Positions 38,937-49,066 of a stretch of DNA of 55,140 nucleotides are shown piece after piece. Source of the DNA: Acidimicrobiales bacterium (lineage in GTDB: Bacteria > Actinomycetota > Acidimicrobiia > Acidimicrobiales > AC-9). Position numbers and translations under genes: made by a program. Every line of letters starts with the position of its first letter. Position 1 is the stretch's first letter. A model generated the notes under the pieces. That model had not been told where the DNA came from, ran no database searches, and was given only the letters and a program-made list of their open reading frames with translations. Where the stretch lies: assembly GCA_036491125.1 (NCBI GenBank), contig DASXCO010000091.1:1-55140 (forward strand), read 5' to 3'.

Positions 38937-39900
38937 GGCGCAGCTCCTCGGCCGCCAGCTCGGGGGAGACGACATTGATGAACACGCCCGTGCCCAGCTC
39001 GAAGCCGGCGAGGGTGGTGAGCTTCGGCCACACGTGGATGTGCCAGTGGTAAGTGCCCGACAGCCGGTACGGCGCCGAGTGGAAGGCGACGTTGTAGGCG
39101 ACGTCCCCGAGCCGGTCCCGCAGCTGGGCGACGGCGGCGCGTAGCGCTTGGCCGGCGGCGGCCAGGTCGGGGGGAGAGCTGCGGTGGAGGTGTGGGCCAT
39201 GGGTCCGGGGTACCACGAGCATCTCGAAGGGGACCCCGCTCCAGAACGGACAGAAGACGACGACGCGCTCGTCGGCCAGCACCAACCGGTAGCGGGCCTC
39301 CTCCTCGGCGTTGAGCGCCGTGCACAGCAAGCAGTTGCCGGCGAAGCGGGCGAACCCGGCCAGCTCGTCGACCAGCTCCCGGGGGACGAACGACATCCCG
39401 AGCAGCTGGCCGTGAGGGTGCTCGATCGAAGCCCCTGCCTCACGGCCGGAGTTGACGATGGCCTGGCTGTAGCGGAGGCCCGGAGTGTTGGCGTGCTCCT
39501 CGATCCGGTCGCGGATGGCGGCCATCACCAGACTCGTCTGCGCGTCGTTGAGGTCCGCCAGGGCGGCGTCGTGCTGGGGCGAGAACACGAGCACCTCGTG
39601 GATCCCGCTGGCGGGTGCCTGGGTGAAGGTTGGCCCGAGGTGGCTCACGACCATGGGCGCGTCGCCGTCGAAGGCGGGGTAGAGGTTCGGAACGACCCGC
39701 ACCAACCAGGTTCCCGTCGAGCCGTAGGTCTCGAGGGCCGGAGGCGTGGCTTCCTCGTGCCCGGGGCAGAACGGGCACGGTCGGGAGGTGTCGGCCTCGA
39801 CCGACAGGGCGCGTGGCGAGAAGGCGGCTGGCCGGTCGAACCGGCCACCGCTGATCGACACCCATCGTCCGGTCATCGGATCGAGGCGCAGCTGACTCAT
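38917..39900 (-). CDS. galT: galactose-1-phosphate uridylyltransferase
   Basis: A Leloir-pathway enzyme that exchanges UMP between UDP-glucose and galactose-1-phosphate. It has 327 aa. The Zn-binding CPFC (Cys42, Cys45) is in PCPFCPGHEEATPP, and the nucleophile is His163 in the signature EHPHGQ. The second half has YHWHIHVWPKL, the C-terminal HxHxH-type metal and phosphate site. The start was set at ATG 39900 (MSQLRLDPMTGRW); a GTG at 39930 is also in frame. No galK or galE is nearby. Its position beside glucan genes suggests supply of glucose-1-phosphate or UDP-sugars. The 3' end overlaps glgB by 20 bp in convergent orientation. Confidence 0.94.
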   Translation of the reverse strand: MSQLRLDPMTGRWVSISGGRFDRPAAFSPRALSVEADTSRPCPFCPGHEEATPPALETYGSTGTWLVRVVPNLYPAFDGDAPMVVSHLGPTFTQAPASGIHEVLVFSPQHDAALADLNDAQTSLVMAAIRDRIEEHANTPGLRYSQAIVNSGREAGASIEHPHGQLLGMSFVPRELVDELAGFARFAGNCLLCTALNAEEEARYRLVLADERVVVFCPFWSGVPFEMLVVPRTHGPHLHRSSPPDLAAAGQALRAAVAQLRDRLGDVAYNVAFHSAPYRLSGTYHWHIHVWPKLTTLAGFELGTGVFINVVSPELAAEELRLTVPAR

Positions 39901-39974
39901 GGACGCCCCAAAGAGGTCACGATCTCTCACGGTAGCGCTGGCGCGCGGTCTCGCGTGGGCAGGATCCGACCGCT

Positions 39975-40445
39975 GTGACGCGGGCCACTGTGGTTGTGCT
40001 TCACGTGCTGAGCGCCGTGGTCGGCTTCGGGGCCATCTTCGTCACTGGCGTGTACGCCGGACTGGCTCGCCGTCGCTCCAGCGAGGTGGTGCGGCGCTAC
40101 TTCCGCCCGGGCCCGAACTGGGCGGCGCGCGGCGTGTACCTCGTGCCCGTGCTGGGGGTCGTGCTCGTGGAGACCAGCCACGGTGCAGACCGCTTCACTC
40201 AGCTCTGGGTGTGGGTCTCGTTGCTGCTGTGGGTGCTCGCCGCCGCGCTGGCCCAGGCCGTGGCGTGGCCCGCCGAGGCCCGCATCCAGAAGCTCGTCGT
40301 CGAGTCACCTCCGCCCGGGACTGGAGCCCGCCAGGTCGAGCTCGACCGGGTCTGCCGCCGGGTCGAGCGGGCCGCGGTGGCCATCGATCTCGTCTTCGTG
40401 GCGACGCTGGTGCTGATGCTCGCCAAGCCCGGAAGCGGAGGTTGA
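39975..40445 (+). CDS. DUF2269-type four-helix membrane protein
   Basis: A 156-aa protein with four hydrophobic helices: VVVLHVLSAVVGFGAIFVTG, YLVPVLGVVLVE, WVWVSLLLWVLAAALAQAV and AAVAIDLVFVATLVLML. The early H-x-(L/V)-S-A-x-x-GFG motif matches the DUF2269/predicted integral membrane family, whose function is unknown. It starts at GTG 39975 and is divergent from galT. The 27-bp gap to the hydrolase gene allows an operon. Confidence 0.7.
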   Translation: MTRATVVVLHVLSAVVGFGAIFVTGVYAGLARRRSSEVVRRYFRPGPNWAARGVYLVPVLGVVLVETSHGADRFTQLWVWVSLLLWVLAAALAQAVAWPAEARIQKLVVESPPPGTGARQVELDRVCRRVERAAVAIDLVFVATLVLMLAKPGSGG

Positions 40446-40472
40446 CGCAGCTGGAGCGGCGAACAGTAGGGG

Positions 40473-41732
40473 ATGGGCTCCATACCTGGGTCGGCCTCTC
40501 GGGCCGGTCTCGGCCGCAGCAGCGCCCTAGGCATCTCCTCCGGACCGGCCTCCCGTGCCGGTCTCGGCCGCAGCGGTGCCCGAGGCATCTCCTCCGGACC
40601 GGCCTCCCGGGCCGGTCTCGGCCCTCGAACGGCATTGGTGACCAACGTGATCGCGGTCGTCAGCATCGCCGTGGCCGTCAGCGGCCTCGGTGCCGCGGTC
40701 CGGACCTCTGCCCATGCCGCCCAGGTGCAGGCGCTCGCATCGGCCTCGATCTCGGCCCCGAGCGGGCGTGGGCTGCTCCCCGCCGTCCCGGCCCACCCGG
40801 CCCGCACGCCCGTGCCGACGCTTCCCAAGAAGCCACCTCCCGCCCCGGCGCCTCCGCCACCACCAGCGCCCGCCTCGGCGCCGCCCGCTCCGGCCCCGGT
40901 CCCCGTGGCCCAGCTCTCGCTGCCGCTGGTGGACGCCAGCCGTCGGGCGGGTTCGGGCCCGCGGGTACTCACGACCTCGGTGTGGTATCCGGCGGCGGCG
41001 GGGTCTCCTGACAACGTCGCCGCTCCGCCGGCGGCTGGCGGACCCTTCCCGCTCATCGTCTTCGCCCACGGCTTCGACGTCACGCCGGCTCCGTACGCGG
41101 ACCTGCTGCGGTCCTGGGCCCGGGCCGGCTACGTGGTGGCCGCCCCCACCTTCCCCCTGACCAACCCGGGGGCGCCCGGAGGTCCGGACGAGGCCGACCT
41201 CGTGAACCAACCGGCCGACGTCCGCTTCGTGATCGATCAGCTGCTGGCGGCCGATGCCAAGCCCGGTCCGCTGGCCGGGCTCGTCGACCCGCACAAGATC
41301 GGCGTCGCCGGCCACTCCGACGGCGGGATCACCGCAGCGGAGGTCGCCTACAACACCTGCTGTCGCGACACCCGCATCTCGGCCGCCATCGTGATGGCCG
41401 GCGCCGAGATCGGCGTGCCTGGCGGCTCGTACTTCCCGCCCGGCAGCGCGCCGCTGCTCGCCATCCAGGGTGACGCCGACCACTCGAACAACCCGCAGAA
41501 CAGCCGCCAGCTCTACAACAGCGACGGCGGAGGTCCCAAGTACCTCCTGGACCTTCCGGGCGCCAGCCACGAGGGCCCCTTCATGGACGGGGGCCCGGCC
41601 GCCAATGTCGTGCAGGCGTCGACGATCGACTTCCTCGGTCGCTATCTCAAGGGCGGCCCGGTCAGCCAGCTCCTGCACGACGCCTCGGTACCGGGGGTCG
41701 CTGCCATCCTGGCGCCGCTCGGCCAGAGCTGA
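40473..41732 (+). CDS. secreted alpha/beta hydrolase (PAF-acetylhydrolase/dienelactone-like)
   Basis: 419 aa as called from ATG 40473. Residues 1-54 are an Arg/Gly/Ser-rich repeat region encoded by a 54-bp tandem DNA repeat. A hydrophobic segment follows (TNVIAVVSIAVAVSGLGAAV, about 57-76) and could be a signal anchor or signal peptide. Next comes a Pro/Ala-rich linker (about 100-150), then an alpha/beta-hydrolase domain with FAHGFD (oxyanion side), the nucleophile elbow G-H-S282-D-G-G, GDADHSNNP and a late SHEGPF histidine. Because the repeat DNA matches an intergenic element, the true start could instead be TTG 40635 or GTG 40638, at the signal segment. Substrate unknown. Confidence 0.78.
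   Translation: MGSIPGSASRAGLGRSSALGISSGPASRAGLGRSGARGISSGPASRAGLGPRTALVTNVIAVVSIAVAVSGLGAAVRTSAHAAQVQALASASISAPSGRGLLPAVPAHPARTPVPTLPKKPPPAPAPPPPPAPASAPPAPAPVPVAQLSLPLVDASRRAGSGPRVLTTSVWYPAAAGSPDNVAAPPAAGGPFPLIVFAHGFDVTPAPYADLLRSWARAGYVVAAPTFPLTNPGAPGGPDEADLVNQPADVRFVIDQLLAADAKPGPLAGLVDPHKIGVAGHSDGGITAAEVAYNTCCRDTRISAAIVMAGAEIGVPGGSYFPPGSAPLLAIQGDADHSNNPQNSRQLYNSDGGGPKYLLDLPGASHEGPFMDGGPAANVVQASTIDFLGRYLKGGPVSQLLHDASVPGVAAILAPLGQS
40493..40623 (+). repeat. 54-bp tandem repeat containing the dispersed palindrome
   Basis: Two full units and a partial third, starting at 40493, 40547 and 40601. Each opens with GGCCTCYCGKGCCGGTCTCGG (written with ambiguity codes) and encodes RAGLGRS-A-GISSGPAS in the current frame. 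The third copy carries the exact CGGCCTCCCGGGCCG 15-mer (40600-40614). Since 54 is a multiple of three, copy-number changes would keep the frame. Confidence 0.85.
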
Positions 41733-41739
41733 ACGGCCG

Positions 41740-41764
41740 GCGGCGGGGTTGGGGTCCCCGCCGC
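41740..41764 (+). terminator. GC-rich hairpin after the secreted hydrolase gene
   Basis: GCGGCGGGG (41740-41748), loop TTGGGGT, CCCCGCCGC (41756-41764): a perfect 9-bp stem starting 8 nt after the stop codon. No U-tract follows. Confidence 0.5.
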
Positions 41765-41773
41765 TCGGAGGAG

Positions 41774-41811
41774 GACGGGGATGGGGCCCCGTCCGGGGCG
41801 GCGAAGCCGCC
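41774..41811 (+). other. two further consecutive hairpins upstream of iscS
   Basis: GACGGGG-ATGGGG-CCCCGTC (41774-41793) and GGCGGC-GAA-GCCGCC (41797-41811). With the terminator hairpin they form a run of three perfect stems in about 70 bp. The function is unclear: termination, or insulation from the iscS promoter. Confidence 0.45.
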
Positions 41812-41832
41812 AGAGAAAGCAGAGCGTCCGCC

Positions 41833-41838
41833 TACGCT
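41833..41838 (+). promoter_or_regulatory. candidate leaderless -10 (TACGCT) for iscS
   Basis: TACGCT ends 7 nt before ATG 41846. GGAGG lies 2 nt from the ATG, too close for a normal Shine-Dalgarno. Confidence 0.5.
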
Positions 41839-41845
41839 GGAGGTG

Positions 41846-42964
41846 ATGGCCGCCTACTTCGATCACGCTGCCACAACGCCCATGCGGCCCGAAGCCGTCG
41901 CCGCCATGCTGCCCTTCCTGACCGAGCGGTTCGGCAACCCCTCGGGCGTGCACGCCATCGCCCGTGCGGCGCGGACGGCGATGGACGATGCCCGCGAGTC
42001 GGTCGCCGCCGACCTCGGAGCCGAGCCCGGTCAGGTCGTGTTCACCGGCAGCGGCACCGAGGCGGACAACCTGGCCCTCGTCGGAGTCCAGCGTCGCCGC
42101 GCCGGCACCGTCGTCTGCACCGCAGTCGAGCATCACGCCGTGCTCGAGACCTGCCGGGCGCTCGGGGGACGGGTGGTGCCGGTCCGTCCCGACGGGCAGG
42201 TCGACCTGGACGCGCTGGCGGACGCCCTCGATCCCACGGTCTCGGTCGTCTCGATCATGCTCGCCAACAACGAGGTGGGCACCGTGCAACCGCTGGCGGA
42301 CGCGCTGTCGCTGGTGCGGGAGCGGGCTCCCGACGCCCTGTTCCACACCGACGCCGTACAGGCCGTCCCGTGGTTGGACGTCGCGGACCTGGCGGGCGAG
42401 GCCGACCTGGTCGCCGTGAGCGCCCACAAGTTCGGCGGACCCAAGGGCGTCGGCGCCCTGGTCGTGCGGCATGGCGCGGCGCTCGACCCGATCATCCATG
42501 GCGGCGGTCAGGAGCGCGACCGTCGCAGCGGCACCCACAACGTGGCCGGCATCGTGGCGATGGCCGCGGCCCTGCGGGTGACGGTGGCGACGCGGCCCGA
42601 GGTCGTCACGTCCGTGGGTCGGCTGCGCGACCGCCTGGCCGACGGGCTGCGGGTCGCTGTTCCCGGCGCCCTCGAGACGGGCCCGCGACAGGGCAAGGTC
42701 GCCGGCAACTGTCACCTCCGCTTCCCGGGGGTCGAGAGTGAGGCGCTCCTCGTGCTGCTCGACGAGGCGGGGGTCTGTGCCTCGGCCGGCTCGGCCTGTG
42801 CCAGCGGCGCCATGGAGCCCAGCCACGTGCTGGTGGCCATGGGCCTGAGCGCCGACGAGGCCAACTCCAGCGTGCGACTGTCCCTCGGTGCCGGCTCGAT
42901 CGGGGAGGACGTGGACCTCGCCCTCGAGGTCGTCCCCAAGGCTGTCGCCGACCTGCGAGGCTGA
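41846..42964 (+). CDS. iscS: cysteine desulfurase (IscS/NifS family)
   Basis: A PLP enzyme that removes sulfur from cysteine as a persulfide for Fe-S clusters and tRNA thiolation. It has 372 aa. N-terminal FDHAATTPMRPEA, EHHAVL (His stacking on PLP), SIMLANNEVGTVQP, the PLP lysine Lys195 in SAHKFGGPKG, GGGQERDRRSGTHNV, and the persulfide-carrying Cys318 in the CASAGSACASG loop, all present. The start was chosen at ATG 41846; GTG 41843 is adjacent. The mnmA gene follows 4 bp later, so this desulfurase very likely feeds MnmA directly. Confidence 0.96.
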   Translation: MAAYFDHAATTPMRPEAVAAMLPFLTERFGNPSGVHAIARAARTAMDDARESVAADLGAEPGQVVFTGSGTEADNLALVGVQRRRAGTVVCTAVEHHAVLETCRALGGRVVPVRPDGQVDLDALADALDPTVSVVSIMLANNEVGTVQPLADALSLVRERAPDALFHTDAVQAVPWLDVADLAGEADLVAVSAHKFGGPKGVGALVVRHGAALDPIIHGGGQERDRRSGTHNVAGIVAMAAALRVTVATRPEVVTSVGRLRDRLADGLRVAVPGALETGPRQGKVAGNCHLRFPGVESEALLVLLDEAGVCASAGSACASGAMEPSHVLVAMGLSADEANSSVRLSLGAGSIGEDVDLALEVVPKAVADLRG

Positions 42965-42968
42965 CGAC

Positions 42969-44006
42969 GTGCGGGTGTTGGTGGCGATGTCGGGCGGGGT
43001 CGACTCGTCGGTGGCGGCGGCGCTGCTGGTCGAGGCGGGACACGACGTGGTGGGCGCCACCATGAAGCTCTGGGGCGGGCCCAGCGACGCGGGGTGCTGC
43101 TCGGTGGACGACGTCGAGGACGCCCGCCGCGTCGCGGCCCAGGTCGGGATCGTGCATCGGGTCTTCAACTTCAGCGACGACTTCGAGGCCCGGGTGGTGG
43201 ATCACTATGTGGCCGCCCACGCCGCGGGAGCCACGCCCAACCCCTGCATCGAGTGCAACCGGCACCTCAAGTTCCGTCGCTTCCTCGACCGCGCCGTCAA
43301 GTTGGGCTTCGACGCCGTGGCCACTGGTCACCACGCGCGCGTCGTCGCCGAGCGGGGACGGTGGCGGCTGCGTCGCGGCGCCGACCGGACGAAGGACCAG
43401 TCCTACGTCCTGTCGGTGCTGGGCCAGGACCAGCTGGCGCGCACCCTGCTGCCGGTGGGTGACCTGACCAAGGCCGACGTGCGCGCCCGGGCGTCCGAGC
43501 TCGGGCTGCGGACGGCGGCCAAGCCCGACAGCCAGGAGGTGTGCTTCATCTCCGCCGGTGGCGGCAGGGCCGCGTTCCTGGGCGAGCGGTTGCCGCTGCA
43601 TGCCGGTCGGGTGATCAATGCCGACTCGGGCGCCGAGGTCGGATCGGTCGACGCCGTGGAGCTGGTGACGATCGGCCAGCGTCGGGGCCTGGGTGGGGGC
43701 GGCGGGGGCGACGGCAGCCGCCGCTATGTGGTCAGTGTCGACCACGCAACCTCCACGGTCGTGGTCGGGTCCCACGCCGACCTGCTGACCGAGGGCACGG
43801 CGCTGCGCGACCTGACCTGGGTCGACCGCGCCGTGAGCGCGGGCACTGAGGTGCGAGCCCAGGTCAGCGCCCACGGTCGAGCCGTTCCCGCCACATTCGA
43901 GGGAGACCGGCTCAGGTGGTCCGCGCCGCAGCGTCGGGTGGCGCCCGGTCAGACGGTCGCCTTCTATGACGGTGACGCGGTGGTGGGCGCGGGGCTGGCG
44001 GCGTAG
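42969..44006 (+). CDS. mnmA: tRNA-specific 2-thiouridylase
   Basis: Installs the 2-thio group at U34 of Lys, Glu and Gln tRNAs, using ATP and a persulfide. It has 345 aa from GTG 42969 (MRVLVAMSGGVDSSVAA). The PP-loop SGGVDSS, the two redox cysteines Cys96 (NPCIECNRHLKF) and Cys192 (DSQEVCFI), ATGHHAR, and TKDQSYVLSVL are all present. The C-terminal beta-barrel is complete. Positioned between iscS (4-bp gap) and ligA (6-bp gap), in an operon. Confidence 0.96.
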   Translation: MRVLVAMSGGVDSSVAAALLVEAGHDVVGATMKLWGGPSDAGCCSVDDVEDARRVAAQVGIVHRVFNFSDDFEARVVDHYVAAHAAGATPNPCIECNRHLKFRRFLDRAVKLGFDAVATGHHARVVAERGRWRLRRGADRTKDQSYVLSVLGQDQLARTLLPVGDLTKADVRARASELGLRTAAKPDSQEVCFISAGGGRAAFLGERLPLHAGRVINADSGAEVGSVDAVELVTIGQRRGLGGGGGGDGSRRYVVSVDHATSTVVVGSHADLLTEGTALRDLTWVDRAVSAGTEVRAQVSAHGRAVPATFEGDRLRWSAPQRRVAPGQTVAFYDGDAVVGAGLAA

Positions 44007-46055
<2,049 letters not shown>

Positions 46056-46143
46056 AGCGGTGAGGGAGCGGCACGCCGAGGCACCGCGCCGGCCGGAACC
46101 CGCCCGGATCGCCGGTGTCATCCGGGCGGTCGGCCCCGGGGGA

Positions 46144-46149
46144 TACCCT
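46144..46149 (+). promoter_or_regulatory. candidate leaderless -10 (TACCCT) for the PASTA kinase
   Basis: TACCCT ends 7 nt before GTG 46157 and supports that start over the in-frame GTG at 46115. Confidence 0.5.
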
Positions 46150-46156
46150 GTCGTCG

Positions 46157-47845
46157 GTGTCGACGCCCCGCCTCGCCGACCGCGTGGGCCGCGTCCTCGG
46201 CGACCGGTTCCGCCTCGTCTCGCCGATTGGTAGCGGGGCCTCGGCGCACGTCTTCCTCGCCCAGGACGTGGTCCTGGGGCGGCGCGTGGCCGTGAAGGTG
46301 CTCCACCCGGCGCTTGCCGGCGACCTGCCGTTCCTGCGCCGCTTCCGAGCCGAGGCGCAGGCGGCGGCGACGCTCAACCACCCCCACATCACGCAGATCT
46401 TCGACTGGGGCGAGGACGACGACGGGCCCTATCTCGTGCTCGAGTACCTCGGCGGGGGAAGCCTGCGCGACATGCTCGACGCCGGACACCGGCTGACCCC
46501 GGCGCAGGCGGCGGCCGTGGGTGCCCAGGCGGCCGAGGCGCTCGACTACGCCCATCGGAGAGGCCTCGTCCACCGGGACGTGAAGCCGGCCAACTTCTTG
46601 TTCGGGGAGGAGGGAAGGCTACGCGTCGCCGACTTCGGTCTGGCCCGGGCCCTGAGTGAGGCGGCTTGGACCGAGCCCATCGGGGCGATGCTCGGCACGG
46701 CCCGCTACGCCTCGCCCGAGCAGGTCGAGGGGCACCGCGTGGACGGGCGGGCCGATGTCTACTCGTTGTCGCTCGTCCTCATCGAGGTCGTGACCGGGCA
46801 GGTCCCGTTCGCCGCTGACACCACTATCGCGACGCTCATGGCGCGCGTCGGTGCCGTCGTGCGGGCGCCCGCCGCCCTCGGCCCGCTCGGGCCCGTTCTC
46901 GAGCAGGCCGCTGCTCCCGATCCCGACGCGCGATTCGACGCCCACGAGCTGGCCTCGAGCCTGGGTCAGCTCTCCTCTCAGCTGCCACCTCCGGCTCTGC
47001 TGCCACTCGCCCCACCGGGCCCGGGCGGTGTGATGTACGACGGCGATGTCGGAGGCGACACCGACCTGGGCGTGACCAACCTGGGCGCGGCGCGATCGAC
47101 CGCTCCTCCGACCGCGCCCCCCTCCGCCCCGGCGGCGCCGCACGACACGAGGCCCCGCCCCCGCCGGCGCCGGCGGTGGCCCATCATCGTGCTCGCCACG
47201 CTGCTCGTCCTCGGAGGGGCGGCCGCGGCGCTGCTCACCACGAACGTGCTCGGTAGCGGGCCCCCGAGCCGCGCCGTGCCGTCCCTGACCGGCGCCGACG
47301 CGACGACGGCGGAGCATCTGTTGAGCAAGGCCGGCCTGCGCTGGCGGCTCACCACTGCCCCGAGTGAGGACGTGCCCGGCTCCGGGGTGGTCAGCTGGGC
47401 GCCGAGCCAGGGCCTCCAACGGCAGGGGACCGTGGTGACCGTGGTCGTCTCCAGTGGCCCAGCTCCGCGCGTGGTTCCCGATCTGACCGGTGCGTCCTAC
47501 TCCGACGCCGTGTCCAAGCTCCAGGGCCTTCGGCTGGTGCCGGCCCGGCAGAACGCCTTCAGCGACACGGTGGCCCAGGACAACGTCATCTCCACCACGC
47601 CGGCACCTGGGACGTCAGTCGGCCGGGACACCTCGGTCACCCTTGTCGTCTCGGCCGGACCCGACATGGTGACCGTGCCCGAGGTGCTGGGCGCCAGCGT
47701 TGCCGGCGCCACCAGGTCGCTGCAGGGGGCCGGGCTCAAGGTGGCCAACGTCTTCGGCTTTTCCAGCGGCCGGGTGTTCTTCACCAGCCCTCCGGCTGGG
47801 AGCCGCGTGCACCGCGGCTCGAGCGTGAACCTCTACACCCTCTGA
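46157..47845 (+). CDS. Ser/Thr protein kinase with three PASTA domains (PknB-like)
   Basis: A 562-aa transmembrane kinase that senses cell-wall fragments. Kinase domain about 18-275: glycine loop IGSGASAHVF, Lys47 in VAVKVL, HRD141VKPANF, the metal-binding D159 in ADFGLA, and TARYASPEQ. A Pro/Ala-rich juxtamembrane linker (about 275-340) with an Arg cluster precedes one TM helix (WPIIVLATLLVLGGAAAALL, 341-360). Three external PASTA repeats (about 371-435, 436-500, 501-562) follow, each starting VP(S/D/E)LTG or similar. It likely regulates peptidoglycan synthesis or division. Start GTG 46157 was chosen over GTG 46115 because of the TACCCT spacing. Confidence 0.93.
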   Translation: MSTPRLADRVGRVLGDRFRLVSPIGSGASAHVFLAQDVVLGRRVAVKVLHPALAGDLPFLRRFRAEAQAAATLNHPHITQIFDWGEDDDGPYLVLEYLGGGSLRDMLDAGHRLTPAQAAAVGAQAAEALDYAHRRGLVHRDVKPANFLFGEEGRLRVADFGLARALSEAAWTEPIGAMLGTARYASPEQVEGHRVDGRADVYSLSLVLIEVVTGQVPFAADTTIATLMARVGAVVRAPAALGPLGPVLEQAAAPDPDARFDAHELASSLGQLSSQLPPPALLPLAPPGPGGVMYDGDVGGDTDLGVTNLGAARSTAPPTAPPSAPAAPHDTRPRPRRRRRWPIIVLATLLVLGGAAAALLTTNVLGSGPPSRAVPSLTGADATTAEHLLSKAGLRWRLTTAPSEDVPGSGVVSWAPSQGLQRQGTVVTVVVSSGPAPRVVPDLTGASYSDAVSKLQGLRLVPARQNAFSDTVAQDNVISTTPAPGTSVGRDTSVTLVVSAGPDMVTVPEVLGASVAGATRSLQGAGLKVANVFGFSSGRVFFTSPPAGSRVHRGSSVNLYTL

Positions 47846-47856
47846 GAACCCTCCGC

Positions 47857-47885
47857 TTGACCCCGGCCGGGCGGGCTGACAACGT
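47857..47885 (+). promoter_or_regulatory. candidate promoter for the SDR gene
   Basis: TTGACC (-35, 47857-47862), a 17-bp spacer, CAACGT (-10 with one mismatch to TANNNT). It lies 56 bp upstream of the SDR start. Confidence 0.35.
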
Positions 47886-47901
47886 GCGAGGCAGGATCGC
47901 A

Positions 47902-47917
47902 GCCGGCGGAAGCCGGC
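47902..47917 (+). other. leader hairpin with GGAA tetraloop
   Basis: GCCGGC-GGAA-GCCGGC, a perfect 6-bp stem with a GNRA-type loop, inside the presumed SDR leader just before its Shine-Dalgarno (AGGGAAGG). It may stabilise the mRNA or affect translation. Confidence 0.4.
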
Positions 47918-47941
47918 TCTAGAGAGAGGGAAGGTTGCGAC

Positions 47942-48820
47942 ATGGGTGCGCTCGACGGACGGGTGGCCATCATCACCGGGGCAGGCCGGGGCATCGGACG
48001 CGAGCACTCGCTGCTGTTCGCCCAGGAAGGGGCGAAGGTCGTGGTGAACGACCTCGGTGGCGCCATCGACGGCTCGGGCGATGACCGGAGCCCGGCCCAG
48101 CAGGTGGTGGACGAGATCAAGTCCGCCGGTGGCGAGGCGGTGGCCAACGCGGACGACGTGGCCGATTGGGAAGGTGGTCGGCGGCTGATCAACGCCGCCG
48201 TCGAGGCGTTCGGTGACGTCAACGTGCTCATCAACAACGCGGGCATCCTCCGGGACAGGATGTTGGTGAGCATGGAGGAGGCGGAGTGGGACGCGGTCAT
48301 CCACGTCCACCTGAAGGGTCACTTCGTGCCGACTCATTGGGCTGCGAACCACTGGCGGGAGCAGTCGAAGGCGGGCAAGGACGTCGACGCCGCCATCGTC
48401 AACACCTCGTCGACGTCGGGGCTGATCGGCAACCCGGGTCAGGCCAACTACGGGGCGGCCAAGGCGGGGATCGCCGCCTTTACCATCATCGCCGCCCAGG
48501 AGCTGCAGCGCTACGGCGTCCGGGTCAACGCCATCGCGCCCGCGGCCCGTACACGCATGACCGAGGCGACTCCCGGTCTCAGTGAGGTGGTGAAGGCGCC
48601 CACGGACACCGCCAAGTTCGACGTGTGGGACCCCGCCAACGTCTCACCGCTGGTCGCCTACCTGGCCTCGGAGTCCTGTCCCGCGACCGGCAAGGTGTTC
48701 CTCGTCCAGGGCGGCAAGGTGCAGACCTTCCAGCCGTGGACACTCACCGAGATGATCGACAAGAACGACCGCTGGACGGTGGCGGAGCTGCAGAGCGAGA
48801 TGAAGCAGCTCCTCGGCTGA
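47942..48820 (+). CDS. short-chain dehydrogenase/reductase
   Basis: A 292-aa NAD(P)-dependent SDR. Cofactor motif TGAGRGIG at 12-19, NDLGG (acidic residue after beta-2, suggesting NAD preference), NNAGILRD, the catalytic Ser in NTSSTSG and Y-GAA-K (YGAAK). The NDLGGAIDGSG insert and the long C-terminal tail (LTEMIDKNDRWTVAELQ) resemble the dehydrogenase part of peroxisomal-type multifunctional 3-hydroxyacyl-CoA dehydrogenases. A role in acyl-CoA or steroid side-chain oxidation is therefore likely but not proven. Start ATG 47942, with the strong Shine-Dalgarno AGGGAAGG. Confidence 0.9.
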   Translation: MGALDGRVAIITGAGRGIGREHSLLFAQEGAKVVVNDLGGAIDGSGDDRSPAQQVVDEIKSAGGEAVANADDVADWEGGRRLINAAVEAFGDVNVLINNAGILRDRMLVSMEEAEWDAVIHVHLKGHFVPTHWAANHWREQSKAGKDVDAAIVNTSSTSGLIGNPGQANYGAAKAGIAAFTIIAAQELQRYGVRVNAIAPAARTRMTEATPGLSEVVKAPTDTAKFDVWDPANVSPLVAYLASESCPATGKVFLVQGGKVQTFQPWTLTEMIDKNDRWTVAELQSEMKQLLG

Positions 48821-48952
48821 CGGGTGGCGATGCGCGCGGACGAGGACTGAATGTCAGCCCGCACGGAACGCCTGTGGCGGTACTAGTCCGTCGTAGCTAC
48901 GGGCCATTTGGCCCTCGCACGTCGAGCCGGCGACCGGATATGATTGGGTGGG

Positions 48953-49030
48953 CCCAGGGCCCTGGGGGGTGGCGAGCTGAGGCAGTGTTCCCCAGCCGCT
49001 GCCGGTGCCGCCGCCCCCCAGGACCCTGGG
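48953..49030. terminator. long hairpin between convergent SDR and SCP2 genes
   Basis: Arms 48953-48974 and 49009-49030 are complementary over 22 positions, with one C/A mismatch and one U-G wobble: CCCAGGG-C-CCTGGGGGG then T-GGCG, against CGCC-G-CCCCCCAGG-A-CCCTGGG. The 34-nt loop itself contains GGCAG...CTGCC. This is far stronger than other hairpins here. A bidirectional terminator is the likeliest role. Confidence 0.6.
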
Positions 49031-49066
49031 TCTTCTGCGTGAGGACGTCGGCGACCGCGACCAGGC

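Noticed and set aside
40493-40623. CRISPR array
   Set aside because: Direct tandem units of 54 bp with no spacers and no cas genes nearby.
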